DNA of 51,672 nt from Heterobasidion occidentale (GCA_039111635.1 JBCAQO010000047.1:1-51672); one strand, 5' to 3'; shown: positions 1 through 12,118, counted from the stretch's first letter. The notes: generated from the letters alone by a model not told the origin. Program-made: numbers and translations.

Positions 1-513
1 ACACGCGAAATGTGCCGCGCGGCAGTCCTCCCGCCTTGGCTGTACGGCCCGTACGGGCGTGGGCAGTGGGTCCGCTCGCTCAAGTCCGGGACGAACCAGC
101 TCGTGTACGCGCTGATCGCGGGCCCGCCAGGCAGGCCCATGCACGCGCAGAACGTCAACCCGGGCTTCGCACACGTCGCGGACGCCGCGTGCGCGCACGT
201 CCTAGCGCTCTCCGCGCCGCCTGCGCGCCCGGGAGAGAAGAGGAAGCGCGTGGTCGTGATGGGCGGGTACGGGCTCTGGCGCGAGGCCGTCGCGCACCTG
301 CATGCGGCGCGGCCGGAGCTGGGGGCGCGGTTTCCGGTGCTGACGGGAGGAGAAAGCGAGCGGGACCCACAAGAGTACGCTATGTTTGACGGGGGCAGCG
401 CGCGGAGGGTGCTGGGGATGGACACGTTCAAGACATGGGAGGAGACGATTGTGGAAACCGTGGACGATATGGTGAGGATGGAGAAAGTGCTAGATGTGTC
501 CACTCCGTTGTAG
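1..513 (+). CDS. NAD(P)-dependent epimerase/dehydratase family protein, 3' end only
   Basis: This is the C-terminal part of an extended short-chain dehydrogenase of the epimerase / dihydroflavonol-reductase type; the Rossmann nucleotide-binding half lies beyond the left edge. The frame is open to the edge, but a good acceptor (gcggcag, ending at 25) suggests that the last exon begins at 26 with VLPPWLYGPYG. That motif matches the 'PP-hydrophobic-YGP' segment that follows the catalytic YxxxK region in this superfamily. Next come the VADAACAHVLAL helix (equivalent to the V-D-vA-ahv-al motif) and a C-terminal segment with RVLGM and WEETIVETVDDM, typical of the substrate-side helices. The frame ends in TAG at 511-513. 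The family call is from motif recognition; substrate unknown. Strong GC bias at third positions supports real coding. Confidence 0.72.
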   Translation, partial: TREMCRAAVLPPWLYGPYGRGQWVRSLKSGTNQLVYALIAGPPGRPMHAQNVNPGFAHVADAACAHVLALSAPPARPGEKRKRVVVMGGYGLWREAVAHLHAARPELGARFPVLTGGESERDPQEYAMFDGGSARRVLGMDTFKTWEETIVETVDDMVRMEKVLDVSTPL

Positions 514-1048
514 GCTACAATGTTTAATCTACACATGTAAACTGTAGTGTAAATGGTGTGGATCGGCAGCTTCAGACGTTGGAGGTGTTGACTGACAGAA
601 CGCGCCAGTACAGTATGGCACGAAACTGGGGTCGCCGTGGCCACGTTCACGAGGGACCCCGAAGACTGCTGCCTCTGCTGGACATCAAACGATGTTCACT
701 CCCTACGCTCATCAAGGATCTTCAAAGTTTTTTGTCATCACTCGGAAAATTCTCGTGAACCTGGTGTCTGGTTTTCGCCCACTGCCAAGTCATCGAAGCT
801 CTGGAGTCATCAGGACTCGGATTCGCGTTATACGTACAGTCCGTATTTATTGCTGCCTTTTTTCCGCCTGTGCACATCTGACCCTTCGCGACACGAACAG
901 TAACAGCTCTCATTCCGTGTACTAGGTTCTCGGACGGTGCCCTTATTTTTCCCTGCCGCATCTTGCCTCAACGTCCCCAATATTCCGCCTGAGAATCACC
1001 TCTCCGCGTCGCCCTTTCTGACTCTCTACTGACAGTAAGGAATCCACG
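514..1048. other. intergenic, no gene seen
   Basis: About 530 bases between the stop of the epimerase fragment and the start of the TPR-CHAT gene. Open frames here are short and mutually overlapping, with no recognisable protein similarity. The stretch presumably contains the terminator of the first gene and the promoter of the second, but I see no clear TATA box. Confidence 0.6.
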
Positions 1049-4000
1049 ATGCACCAGGTATGTAACAAGTATCACTCTCTTCTACATCGATGCATTGGCC
1101 CTCCCGATCCGCCACTGATCAGTGGCTCACCAGGTGCGACAAGGGGGAGTGTGCATCGAGGATATACTAGCAATGCGTTTAGCTCAGCGGGCTTTGATCG
1201 TCTTCAAGCAATTTTCATCATCAGGGCACGCATCGGACCTCGATACCGCGGCCATACTCTTACATAAAGCTCTCAATATGCTGGCGGCGGAGCATCCCCT
1301 GCGACGCAAGCTTTCAGGGACCTTGGCAAGCGTTCTTGGCACTCGATTCGAGCACACCAGACGTGACTTCAACGACCTCCAAGATTGTATCACGCTTAAC
1401 GAAGAGATATTGAGGATTTTACCTGCCACACATCCCGATCGATTAGGTATACTCGACAACTTGGCAACTGGACTTTGGGCACGATTTGAACAAAAAGGTC
1501 GCGTAGATGACCTTGATGGAGCGATTTTGCTCCGCCGGGAAGCCCTGGCGCTGGTTGCTGATGGACATCCTGCTCATCGTTTCAACTCGTTAAAGAACCT
1601 CGCGGATGCGCTTTCGACACGATTTGAACGAAACTATTGTATGGAAGACCTCAAAGAATCAATTTCTCTCTATCGTCAAGCTATCACACTACTTCCTCCA
1701 CATCCTGGTCGTGCTCCCTCGTTGGTAAATCTTGCAGATGCGCTTTCTAAACGATTCGAGCAGCAAAGCTTGGTGGGAGATCTTGAAGAGGCGATCTTGC
1801 TTTACCGGGAAGCCCTCATATTGTTTCCTGCCCCAAATCCTGACCGTCCGAGCTTGTTGAACAACCTCGCAATTGCACTTCTGACACGATTCAAGCATGT
1901 AGGTCATACGAATGACCTTGAAGAGACAATTTTGCTTCACCGGGAGTCCCTATTGCTGCGCCCTGCCCCAAATCCTGATTCATATCGCTCGCTGGACAAT
2001 TTGGCAATCGCGCTTTTGATGCGATTTGGACAGAAAGGTCAAGTAGATGACCTCGAGGAGGCAATTTTGCTTCAACGGGAGGCTCTCATTCTCCGCCCTA
2101 CGCAACGCTCTGAGCATTTCAGCTCGTTGAACAACCTTGCAGATGCGCTTTCAACGCGATTTGATCAGAAAGGTCAGGTGGGCGATCTCGAAGAGGCGAT
2201 ATCGCTGTACCGGGAAGCCCTCCAGCTGTCCCTAGCCCCACATCCCGATATACGTTCGAGCCTGTTGGCCAACCTCGCAATTTCACTTTCGACCCGGTTC
2301 AAGCATAAGCATCAGGTGGATGATCTTGACGAAGCTATTTTACTTCTACGGGAAGCCCTTAAGCTCCGCCCTGCCTTACATTCTGATCGATCTATCTCGT
2401 TGGATAACCTCGCCAATATGCTTTCGATACGATTCAAGCAGAAAGATCAGGTGGGTGACCTCGAAGAGGCCATCTTGCTTCATCGAGAAGCCCTGACGAT
2501 TCGCCCTGCACCACACCCTTATCGTTCTTGCTCGTTGAGCAATCTCGCAGTTGCACTTTGGACACGATACGCGTGGAAAGATCAGACAGATGATCTCGAA
2601 GAGGCGATCTTGCTTCACCAGGAAGCCATTTCTCTCCGCCCTACTCCACATCCCGATCGACCGAGCTTGTTGAGCAATTTCGCGATGGCGCTTTCAACGC
2701 GGTTCCAGCGGAGTGGACAAGTGGATGACCTCGAGGAAGCAATTGTCCTTCAACAGGAAGCCCTCGCGCTTTTGCCTGTATCACATCCTGCTCGATGCTT
2801 CTGTCTGGCAACACTCGCTTCATATCTCTGTCAGAAGTCAAGAAAGTTAGACGACAAGTCCTTTCTGGACATCGCGATGCATTTCTTCCACGTTGCAATG
2901 ACGTCGGAGCCAGGACCCCTGCTAGATCGCTTGAATGCTGCTCAGGTGTGGGCGATGTACGCAGATAATGCCAAGCACGTATCTGCTATGGAAGCCTACC
3001 TGGCGGCCGTTCAACTCCTTCCTCAGGTCGCGATGCTGGCTTCGGACATAAATTCGCGCCATCGACTACTTGCCGACCGCCTCGGGCCCACTGCACTTGC
3101 CAATCGTGCTGCGGCTTGCGCTATTCGCTTAGGACAATTCGAACAGGCTGTTGAGATACTCGAAGGAGGCAGATCCATCTTCTGGACACATGCCCTGCAA
3201 CTTCGAACATCATTTGACGACCTTCAGCAATCCTGTCCAGAGCTTGCGCACCACCTGCGCGACGTCTCCCGCGCTCTCGAGCAGAGCTCAATCTCCGAGG
3301 TTTCTCGGATGGCCCACGACGATGTACGACGAGCGATGACGACAGAGACCAAGGCAGTACAGTTCCGCCAGCTCAGTGATGACTGGGTGGCAACGTTGGA
3401 CCGAGTTCGAGCCTTAGAAGGCTTTGACGACTTTTTGCGTCCGAAGAAATTTCGATCGTTGAAGAGGGCTGCTGCACACGGTCCCATCGTCCTCGTCAAT
3501 TCCGCCACGTCTTCATGCGATGCACTCATAATCACGTCCACCGGTGTGGAGCATGTTCGACTTTCTACTAAGCTGACTAGCCATGATATAGCAGTTCTTG
3601 CCAATTCCATTCACTGTGCATCAACTGGCAGGCTTTATTCATTTGCGGAGGAAATCCAGGCCCCTCTGGAAAATCTTGTGAAGAAAGTGCAAGTCGCTCG
3701 CGATCCTGTGCTCATGACACAGGATCGGAGAGCCGGACGACGACGAACTCACAAGATTCAAAACGCCGATGATATATTCCGCAATGTTCTAGCAACACTT
3801 TGGACGTTCTTGGTTCAACCAGTAATTCACAGTTTGAAGCTCGAGGTGAGATTGTATCGCAACAGACATAACATACCGCTGCATTCAACTTTCTATGCTA
3901 TGCAGAAATCTGAAACCCCTCCGCGTGTGTGGTGGTGCCCAACGGGGCCGTTTGCTTTTCTCCCGATCCATGCTGCTGGAGTTTACGATGCCAGGTTAGG

Positions 4001-4768
4001 CGCTCCCGATGATGCGTCAAAATACATGGTGTCGTCCTACACGCCCACGCTGAGCTCGCTCCTTGTTCCCCTAGCTCCTCCGAATGCGGATTCCTTCAAG
4101 ATGCTAGTCGCCATACAGCCTGAAACCGAGGGTCAGGCCCCCTTAGCCAAAACCCACGAAGAAATGCGTCAAATCGAGAGACGTGCATCGAGTTTTTCTC
4201 TCATCAAATTAGGCGCGAAAGACTGTCCGCCGTCCGACGTTGACGCTGTCCTCTCCCACCTTCCGCACGTTTCTATTTGTCACTTGGCATGTCACGGCGT
4301 TCAAATCCCAGGCGATCCCCTGTCGAGCATGCTTCTTCTCAATGATGGTCCCTTGAAGGTGTCGAAGATCATGACGCAGTCTCTGCCAAACGCCTCTCTA
4401 GCATTTCTCAGTGCGTGTCAAACGGGTACGGGGGACGGGCAGATTCCCGACGAAGCCATGCATCTCGCGGCGACAATGATGTTCGCTGGGTTCCGCGAAG
4501 TGGTGGCTACCATGTGGCATGCATCGTTCTCGATTCGTCCGGTGTCCTCGAGCTAATCTGACGTTGGGACAGGTCGATCGCTGATGACGACGGCCCCAGG
4601 ATTGCAGATACGTTTTACGGCCATCTCCTCCAGGGCCATCAAGAGGGCTCGGCTCCCGACACCACGCAAGCCGCTCGAGCGCTCCACCTTGCAGTCAAGA
4701 AGCTTCGTGAGGACCACAGCAACGAAAATTTTGCGCGCTGGGTGCCGTTCGTCCATTATGGGTTGTAG
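1049..4768 (+). CDS. TPR-CHAT protein (caspase-like CHAT protease domain behind TPR repeats)
   Basis: Predicted protein of about 1175 residues. Model: exons 1049-1057, 1134-3845, 3906-4516 and 4573-4768. The 9-base first exon (M-H-Q) supplies the only in-frame ATG upstream of the repeats. About residues 40-600 hold twelve tandem units of roughly 50 residues with the signature DDLEEAILLHREAL, then HPDR..SL.NLA.AL.TRF: TPR-like helical hairpins. The C-terminal domain has the CHAT peptidase marks: His in HLACHG (about residue 1037) and Cys in LSACQTG (about 1078), then GFREVVATMW and, after the last intron, SIADDDGP and ADTFYGHLL. CHAT is a clan CD (caspase/separase fold) peptidase; fungal TPR-CHAT proteins are mostly uncharacterised and may act in signalling or allorecognition (inference). 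The 3846-3905 intron is 60 bases and in frame, so retention is possible. The final intron is GC-AG (4517-4572), or GT-AG from 4514 with loss of the conserved Trp. Confidence 0.88.
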
Positions 4769-6126
4769 GAGTTCGGCGCGCTGCGTTGCGTAGGCGCTAA
4801 TCAATGAGAAGACGAATAAATCGCATCTAGAAAAAAGCTAGACGCAGGTCGAGTTCAATTGGTGGTGCTGACTCGGCCGCCACCACAACCCGATTGCCTA
4901 CTGCACACAGGGAGCCGAGGTATAAATAGATGGCCAACGGCGGCCACGGCGCCTACCTCAAGCAGATGGTCAAGGATGTGTTTTTTTTCGAGAGGTGTAC
5001 TGCTCAGAGGTAAGTCGATGCATCTGTCGTGATGAAGTGAGGCGGTGGACGAGTGGAAACCATCCTTACCGATACAAATCTGATGCTGCGTGCGAACTTT
5101 GGACATATTGTGTGTACGTGGCGTGAGATGTTGAAAAAGACTGGTATAGCCACGCGCTGCGAGCAGGTCAAGATCTACGAAGCACCTCGGACCGCCAGAT
5201 GCGCAAACACAAGCACGATTACGCAGTTCAGGTTGCGCATGAGCACAGGCCGCGCTGGATCCCGAACGCGCTCACAAATCAGACGTATAATTAACGCGAG
5301 GTAGTGGGATCTATTTTTGTCGCTCCGGTTCCTCAGTCATCGAGCGCGCGACAAAATCAAAAGCGAAAGAAGATACGAAATGGAAGCGCGGACGCGCGAC
5401 TGTGATGGTCGTGGAACGTGTCCCTCGAGACCCCGATGGCTACGCAGTGGCTACGTGCACTCTGCGTCTCCCTACTGGCCAGTACGTGGAAGCGCTGGTG
5501 CGCTGATGGATGATGCAGGTGGCCGCATAGCTAGGGGGCAGGACTGGCAGTTTGGTCGCCTGGTATGGTAAGCAGCATGTACGAGAGCAGCGGGAGGGGC
5601 GTTCCGGTCCCTATGGGCACCAAAGACTCGGATACAGCACGCTCAGAAGAGCTCGGTTTTCCACGGGCATATCCATGGGATCCAGAGTGCGGCTGACAGG
5701 ATTGGACGAAGAGACGGATGCAGATTGGTTTGTGGGGAAGGAGGTCGAGGAGTCGGAGACGTGCTGAGAAGATATCGTGCTGCTGCGCATCGACGAGATT
5801 AGTATGGGAGGAAGAAAGAGCACAGCAAAGAGCGGGGAACAGAGGCCGTGGAGAAATCTATGAAAAGCGTCGGAGGGTAAGTGTTCGTCGACGGGAAGAG
5901 CAAGACAATTGACTCATCGGAGGGGGCGATGCAGAGGCGAGGATCTAGGCGTGGGAACGAATAGCCGTTCTGGGTGGCGGCGGTGTTGGCGCCTGTGGAG
6001 GAATTGGACTGCGTCGAGAGGACCACACTTCGCCTTGCTCTCCTTCCCCTCCCTCGTCTGGAGCCCCCTGGGTCTCCCTCACCTCTCTCTTTCAACCCCT
6101 CTTACATCTCTCTCTTCACGACCACC
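4769..6126. other. gene-poor spacer
   Basis: About 1.36 kb with only short open frames on both strands (longest about 117 codons) and no family that I recognise. An AATAAA at 4815-4820, 47 bases after the TPR-CHAT stop, may be its polyadenylation signal. A small frame starting with ATG near 5406 (MVVERVPRDPDG) has coding-like composition but no recognised relative. The last 200 bases, rich in CT runs (6040-6120), are the likely promoter / 5' UTR of the TVP38-like gene. Confidence 0.5.
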
Positions 6127-9100
6127 ATGTCCTCCCCATATCCGGCATATGGCGGCCCCAGCTCCAGCGGATACCTCTACCCTCCCAACGGTAACGGCAC
6201 TACATACGCCCTCAACTCTTCCAGCACCGTCGATGTCAATAGCAACTACAACAATGGCCTAAGTGGTGGCAGTGTAAATAGAAACAAGGATAAGGGCGAG
6301 GGCGACCTCGATCCGCGCAGGATTTCGCGTACGCCCAGTCCAACCCCGAGCGAGGCTGCAGAGCTCGCCCGCGACAGCCTTCTCGACTGGAAGACGCTCT
6401 TGAGCTGGAGATTCTGGATTCGAAAGGAGTGGCTATGTGCGTCCCCGTCCTTTCATATCCTCTTGTGGCATTGAACCAATCTGGAACTGGCGACTGGCGG
6501 TGTTGTGTTCGTACTGTGTGTTGCGTCCGGGCGCTATAGGGTACTACGTCGGTCTGACTATCATCGGCGTTCTCACTGCCCTCATCACCATCTATCATAA
6601 ACAAATCGTACACTGGCTCACGCCCGCTGCCAACTGGATGCACAAGTGAGTCTTTTTGGTCTTTCGTTTTTGACTGCCTTCTTCCCCTTGCGGTGGCTGT
6701 CTTCATCATCACCATCCTCGCTACCACCTCATCCATCCGTCTCGCCTGTTTATCGTCATCCTTCAAGCCACAAGAATCTGCTCGCCTGCCCAATGTTCAC
6801 TCGCCCCTCTTCACCGTCCGATCTCGATTTACCCCTTTTTTCTGACTTTGCACATAGTTTGCCCGCCGGATGGACTATTCCCATCGCCATCCTCTTCGTT
6901 ATTTCATTCCCACCCGTGAGTCCCTCGTCCTCTGCCCGTATTCCAGTGGCACAGCCACGCGCACAGCCGCATCTCTGGTGTTCATCAGCCACCATCACCG
7001 ATGTCCCCATACGAGCATATGCGCATATATCCGATCTGGCCCTTGATGAACATCGTACTCAAACAACATCGCTTCCGCCTTTCTCTCTACCTTCCACTTG
7101 CGGCCTTTTATATGTTCGATATTGGCCGTTGATTGATGACTGCTGAGTGCTGACTCCTTTTCTACTGTCTTCACCCGTTTGCCTATTTCGATGTTCTCGA
7201 AAGCATATTTGATCCTAATGACAATCAACGTCTGACTTCATGTACGCACATAGCTCTTCGGTCATGAAATTGTCGCCATCCTCTGCGGCGTCGTTTGGGG
7301 CCTCTGGATTGGCTTCGCCATCGTCGCGGCCGGCACCTTCATCGGCGAAGTAGGCAACTTTTAGTGCGTGCTTTTCACACTCCCTGCCTTGACTTTTGTG
7401 TTTTTTTTTCTTGTCTTCATTGGACTTCACTTTATTGTTTTCTCGCTCTCTCGAATTTCACATTGTGCTCATCAACCCCCTTTGTTTGATTCTCCGTGCC
7501 TTGTCGCCTCGGTTCCGCGTGTTCTGTACCGCATGTTCCCCTCTCGATCGACGCCACGCAGCGCGTTCAAGTACTGCTGCCGCGCGCGAGGCGAGAAGCT
7601 CGAGAAGACGAACATACAGTACGCGTGCCTCGCGCGTGTCGTGCGCGAAGGCGGCTTCAAGATTGCGCTTATTGCGCGGCTGAGCGCCATCCCTGGACAC
7701 TGTGCGTGTCCATCTCGAGTTGTCTGTATGCGTGTCTGACCTGTGGCTCTGGCATCTTGGCGATCGCAAAAACACGTATGGATGGTCGGGAATAAATCGA
7801 TCCGCTCGCAGTCACGACCGCGATCTTCTCCACGTGTGGCATGGGCATCATCACGTTCTCGCTTGCTGCTATCCTCTCCTTGCCGAAGCAGTTCGTCACC
7901 GTGTACCTCGGTGTGCTGCTCGAGGGCGCTGGCAGTGCGTTTTCTCTCTCTCCTCCTCGCATTCGCACGATGGAATTGACGAATTTTCACTTCGTTCTGC
8001 GACTTGCTGCCGCGGTTAGCTGAGACGACGGAGCAGAAGATCATCAGTGACGTTGTGCTCGCGCTCACGTTCATTATCACTATCGTCGCTATGTGGTATA
8101 TCTACCGACAGATGGGCAAGGTCCGGCATGCGGTCATTCATGACCGGCGCAAGGCCCGGTACGTCCCTGCGCTCTCTGCCCCCTGCATTCCTGGCTGTTC
8201 GATTCTTATGAACGCTTTCTTTCCTCACCCGCAGGCAGAACAAGCTCGAAATCTACGGCAATTCGGCCTTTGCGGCCTCCTCCGGCACGACTTTCAACCC
8301 ACGCGGCTCGGAGTCCGACATCCCGTTGCACGCACCCTCCGCGCGGACCTTTTCTGCAGACCCCGAGTCTCAGGTGCAACACCAGCAGTGGGACGCGCAT
8401 GGACGCGCTGTGGGATACGCGGGCGACCCGCGCGCAGCCGCGCCCGATCGCATTCCGACTTTCAGGACGGAGGGCGGCGGCGGGTTCGGTGCGGACGGGA
8501 GGAGGTACGAGCGGTCCGGTGCGGGCGCGGGTGTGGAGGAGGTGGGCGTGGAGTACCCGGCGAGTCCGAGGGCAGACGGGAGGATCCCCGTGAGGCAGAT
8601 GAGCAACGACTCGGTGACGTTTGGGCATCGGAGGGAGCCGGATAGGGCCGGGACTGGGGCTTCGGCCCAGGCCCAGGTATATGCCCCGCGCGCGAGGACG
8701 ACGTCGCCGCCTGGATTGGCGCAGTCGCAGTCTCAACCCCAGTCACAGTACGCGTCGTACGCTTCGCCACAACCGTTCGCGGCTGCGGGACCCGCGACGG
8801 CGCCATACGCGTCCTCCGCGTATGCGCCGCCCCCGTCTCCGTCTCCCCCTACATGACCTCCTCGTCGCCCGTCGCGCAGTTCGCGCCGGCGCCGTACGCT
8901 GCCCCCGCGGCGTCGGTGCCCTATACCCCATCAACGGCGCAGTACGCGGCGTACCCGCTCGAGTCTGTATCAGCATCTGCATCCGCTACGCTCCCGACGC
9001 CGCCGTTCCCCCAGCAACAGCATCCACAACAACAACAGCAGCAGCAGCAGCAGCAGCAGCATCGACCGCTGCACCAGGCGTCTGGGAACGTGGCAGGGCT

Positions 9101-9194
9101 CGGCGCGTACAGCGCCCAGGGCCAGGCGTACTCCGCGCGGCAGTACGCGACGTCGCCGCCGCCGCCGAGTTATACCACGACGGGGCCGCAGTGA
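6127..9194 (+). CDS. TVP38: TVP38-like Golgi membrane protein (VTT / SNARE-associated domain)
   Basis: Nine-exon model: 6127-6436, 6540-6645, 6858-6915, 7254-7363, 7562-7701, 7812-7934, 8020-8158, 8235-8676, 8880-9194 (about 580 residues); all junctions are phase-consistent. The N-terminal 100 residues are a Ser/Pro-rich cytosolic tail. Membrane segments follow: YYVGLTIIGVLTALI, WTIPIAILFVISFPP, FGHEIVAILCGVVWG and later VVLALTFIITIVAMW. The VTT core shows GTFIGEVGNF, RLSAIPGHFTTAIFSTCG and LSLPKQFVTVYLGVLLEG, typical of Tvp38. The family localises to late Golgi/TGN membranes; VTT proteins (TMEM41B, VMP1, DedA) include lipid scramblases, so lipid handling is a plausible role. The C-terminal half is a long low-complexity Q/P/S/A tail. 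If the last intron (8677-8879) is retained, the protein stops at 8856 (535 residues). Confidence 0.87.
9012..9062. repeat. CAG/CAA microsatellite coding polyglutamine
   Basis: A run of CAA and CAG codons in the last exon of the TVP38-like gene encodes about 15 Gln residues broken by HP and H. The 3' part is a pure CAG run, expected to be length-variable between strains. Confidence 0.8.
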
Positions 9195-9595
9195 AGCGGC
9201 CCCTCGGCGCGCGCGCGCGTAGGCGGGCTGCTGGCGGCGCCGTGAGTGATCGCTTCCGATTCTTTCTTTTTGTGTAGATATATAGCGCGTTGTTTGTTTG
9301 GTGAGCGTACAGTATAGTACAGTGCGTGGGCGCGTTCGTGGGAGGAGGCTCGGGTGGATGGGCAGGGCAGGGAGGTTGAGCGGCGGTGTTGTTGATTATG
9401 TATTTAGGTTAGGGTATACGGCTTTTTAGTGTACTGCTACGACTATTACTATCGCTACTACTACGTGTGTGCGTCGACGACGGCGACGGCGCCGAGGGAC
9501 GGTGTGCGCGTCGCGCTGCATGGACATCTTCCGATCCTTATGTGTTTTTTCTTGTGTGTGTGTTGTGTCGATAGCGGTTCGAGGTTGGCGAATCA

Positions 9596-12118
9596 GACGG
9601 CTTGTATTGTTGGATCTGCGGGAGCAGACGAACGGGCGCCGCGGGATCTGAGACTGAAATCTGTGAAACCTTTTATTTGTCTCCCCTCCGGATCATGCCA
9701 ACGAGTTCTTCGCTATGTTTCAGTACTCATATTCATATGCTCGCACTCCTACAGGTTTACGCTCAAGGTTGTCGTGAAGCTTAATCAAAGCGTCGTCGTA
9801 ACGTGGTGGCTGACAGTTGACACTGACTCGAGCACCGACAGGTGAGCTGTCGTGGTGCTCGAGCTAGCGGCAATCGTCACGGAGGCCTAACATTTTCGAC
9901 CTCGCATTTCGCCCTCCCAACTCCCTAGTCGCGAAAAACGTCAAGCGGTGGACGCTGTCTTCTTCCTGGCGTCAATCTTTCTCCTCACGCTACGACCCGG
10001 TCGTCGCTCGATGTCACGTCACTGGAATTTTTTTCGCTCAGTGGAGCTTTGGCGATGACTTGCTGTGCGGACAATCATGACGCGGCACTGTGATCTTTCT
10101 TTGCAGCGCAGGCGGTGAGGGCAGTAGCTTTGATTCTAATTCTGGCAATGCGCGTAAATTGCGACGGCGTCTAGAATCGGATGCGAACACAGGACCAGCC
10201 ACTTGACAGCTTTCGCCGATCCTTCTGTGACGAGGGCAAATATCTCCATTTTTACATTCCTTTTGGGCTGTATGACCTCCATTTCGATGACAGGGGTATT
10301 TTTCACGCTGTTGGACTCGGATCAAATAAGCATCCATTTTCAATCGGTCCAGTCATGGGTCGCGCCGTTTTCTGTGGCATCAGCAGTATCGAACTGTCCC
10401 GGACAGCTTTCGAACACATCGGAGATGTAATTAGCCTATGTACTTGCACCTCTCACTTCTCTGCATCTCAGACCCCTCCCCCATTTTCCCCGCTGTCAAG
10501 TCAACACCCGATCTGCTAGATGGATTTGAACGACCACAGCCCTCACCCAGTCATCGTCGCGTTTATGACCGGCGCGACTGTCGGTGTCATATTCCAGACC
10601 TTATTCTATGGCAGGTATCTCGAACCACGTACCAGAGCCAAAGGCTGATCTGTACGTTGTTCGAGCAGGCATCTTCGTGGTCGTTATTCTTTTTTCGACG
10701 TATGCCCTTTTGTGAGTTTCTCTTGTTTTAGATATACGAGAGTGCTGATGGCAATCAGACGGGAGAAACCGAAGACCAGAGTGAAGGTGGTCATGCTGGT
10801 CACATCCCTCTGCATGTTTGTGATCTCGAGTGCTGTCTGGGCACTGTCTCTGGTCAACCTCATCGAGATAATCAAGAATATTGGTTCACCCGACCCTATA
10901 CCATCGCTGGATCGCGCGTTCCACGCACTGAATCAGGCAGGCAATCCTTTGTATGTGTCTATCGAGGTCTTATACTTTATAAATGTACGTATTCTGCCCC
11001 CCCGTATGATCTTGTTCGATCGTGTTAATGTCTCCTTTGCCAGCCCATTCTCGCCGACGGTGTTATCATCTGGAGGGCGTATGTGTTATGGCAGGGGAAC
11101 AAGTCTGCTTTGATTGTCGTGTCGTGCTTCCTCATCGCAGGTTATGCGGGTGAGCAGCAATCTCGGCCTTCTTCCTGAGCACGATTCTGACTACTCGGCA
11201 TGAAAGTCTCTTTATGCATATCAGTAGGATGTGCTGTCAAGGGATCGCGCTCGATAATGTATTGTGTGCCGACATGCAGGTCGTTGGGTTGGTACTGTTT
11301 CTGTCGACTAACGTTGCCACCACTTTCTCAATCATGTTTACCGCCTGGTGAGTGGCACAAAAACCTTTTTTTGGCCTGTCTTCAACACCCACTCTTCTTA
11401 GGAGGCAAAGACGGTTCATAGTAGCCAGTCTTGGACAGGGTGTCAAGAGAACACACGCCGAGAAAATTTTAGTTCTGCTCATCGAGTCTGGTGCACTTTA
11501 CTGTTTGATTTGTGTAAGTTGGATTTCTGTGCTCCCAGAGACCGAATTTGACAATCACATAGGTGGTGTTTATTTTCTGCGAGTTCATCCGGCTTCCTGG
11601 AAACATATTCGTCATCCAGTGGTCATGGCCGATAATGGCTCATATATCTGTAAGAGTATATCTAGCTAGATGCTTATAATCTCACCTCAGTCAACCATCA
11701 GGGTATTTATCCCACGATCATACTTCTCCTCGTCACCTTCAAGAAGACAATATGGGATTCCTTCAGTGACTACGGTATTCGGGACACATTGCCTGGCATA
11801 CAATTTCGCTCTCTGTCTAAAGCCTTGGAAGATACGGAGGACGCCACAGACCATCCACCCTCAGTCAAATAGATCCACCTTGTCGAACGTCAGCGCGGTG
11901 ACGAAAGATATCGACAAAGGGTCATATACTACCCGGTTCATTTGTGCATTGTAGGCTGCGCAGAATGAACGATCATGTAGTACGGAGTGCACAGTGCTTC
12001 ATGTTTTCACGTCCTGTACAGGAACCTTAACCGAACTCAAGCCTTTTGGGCATCAGAACGTCGGCGCGATGACCACATCGCCTAGTATTCATTCATCCCT
12101 AACTATGCTAGAATAGAC
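9596..12118. repeat. tandem segmental duplication, unit 1
   Basis: About 2.5 kb, repeated in the same orientation at 12146-14729. Matching landmarks: gacggct then tggatctgcgg at the left end; cttaatcaaagcgtcgtcgtaacgtgg; the whole membrane-protein gene with identical exon sizes; and a gaccac.tcgcct tail at the right end. Copies differ by scattered substitutions and small indels in exons and introns, so the duplication is not very recent. Confidence 0.85.
10520..11872 (+). pseudogene. seven-pass membrane protein, copy A (frameshifted)
   Basis: Member of a large, uncharacterised Agaricomycete integral-membrane family (often labelled as a DUF of the 6533/6534 kind; not certain). Exons by comparison with copy B and with copies C and D: 10520-10610, 10669-10711, 10759-10984, 11044-11149, 11228-11347, 11402-11513, 11563-11649, 11702-11872. 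Features: start MDLNDHSP, first membrane segment ending TLFYG, cytosolic REKPKTRVK, family motif ADGVIIWRAYVLWQ, then LVLFLSTNVATTFSIM and LLIESGALYCL, and a final GIYPTIILLLVTF. Exon 5 is 120 bases against 121 in copy B: the run at 11241 reads aaggga where B has aagggga. This shifts the frame and leads to a stop at 11419-11421. All downstream exons are otherwise open in the expected frame, so the lesion is young, or is a sequence error. Intron 1 starts with GC, not GT. Confidence 0.78.

Noticed and set aside
1122..1133. GTG start for the TPR-CHAT protein
   Set aside because: Non-ATG start not needed: an ATG at 1049 joined through a GTATGT...CAG intron enters the same frame.
8206..8736. Long minus-strand frame opposite the TVP38-like last exons
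   Set aside because: Shadow of GC-rich plus-strand coding; Arg/Pro/Ala-rich composition with no motif, while the plus frame is collinear with a known family.
10615..10668. GT-AG version of the first intron in membrane-protein copy A
   Set aside because: Shifts the frame so that exon 2 no longer matches the family; the GC donor four bases upstream keeps it and matches the position in copies C and D.
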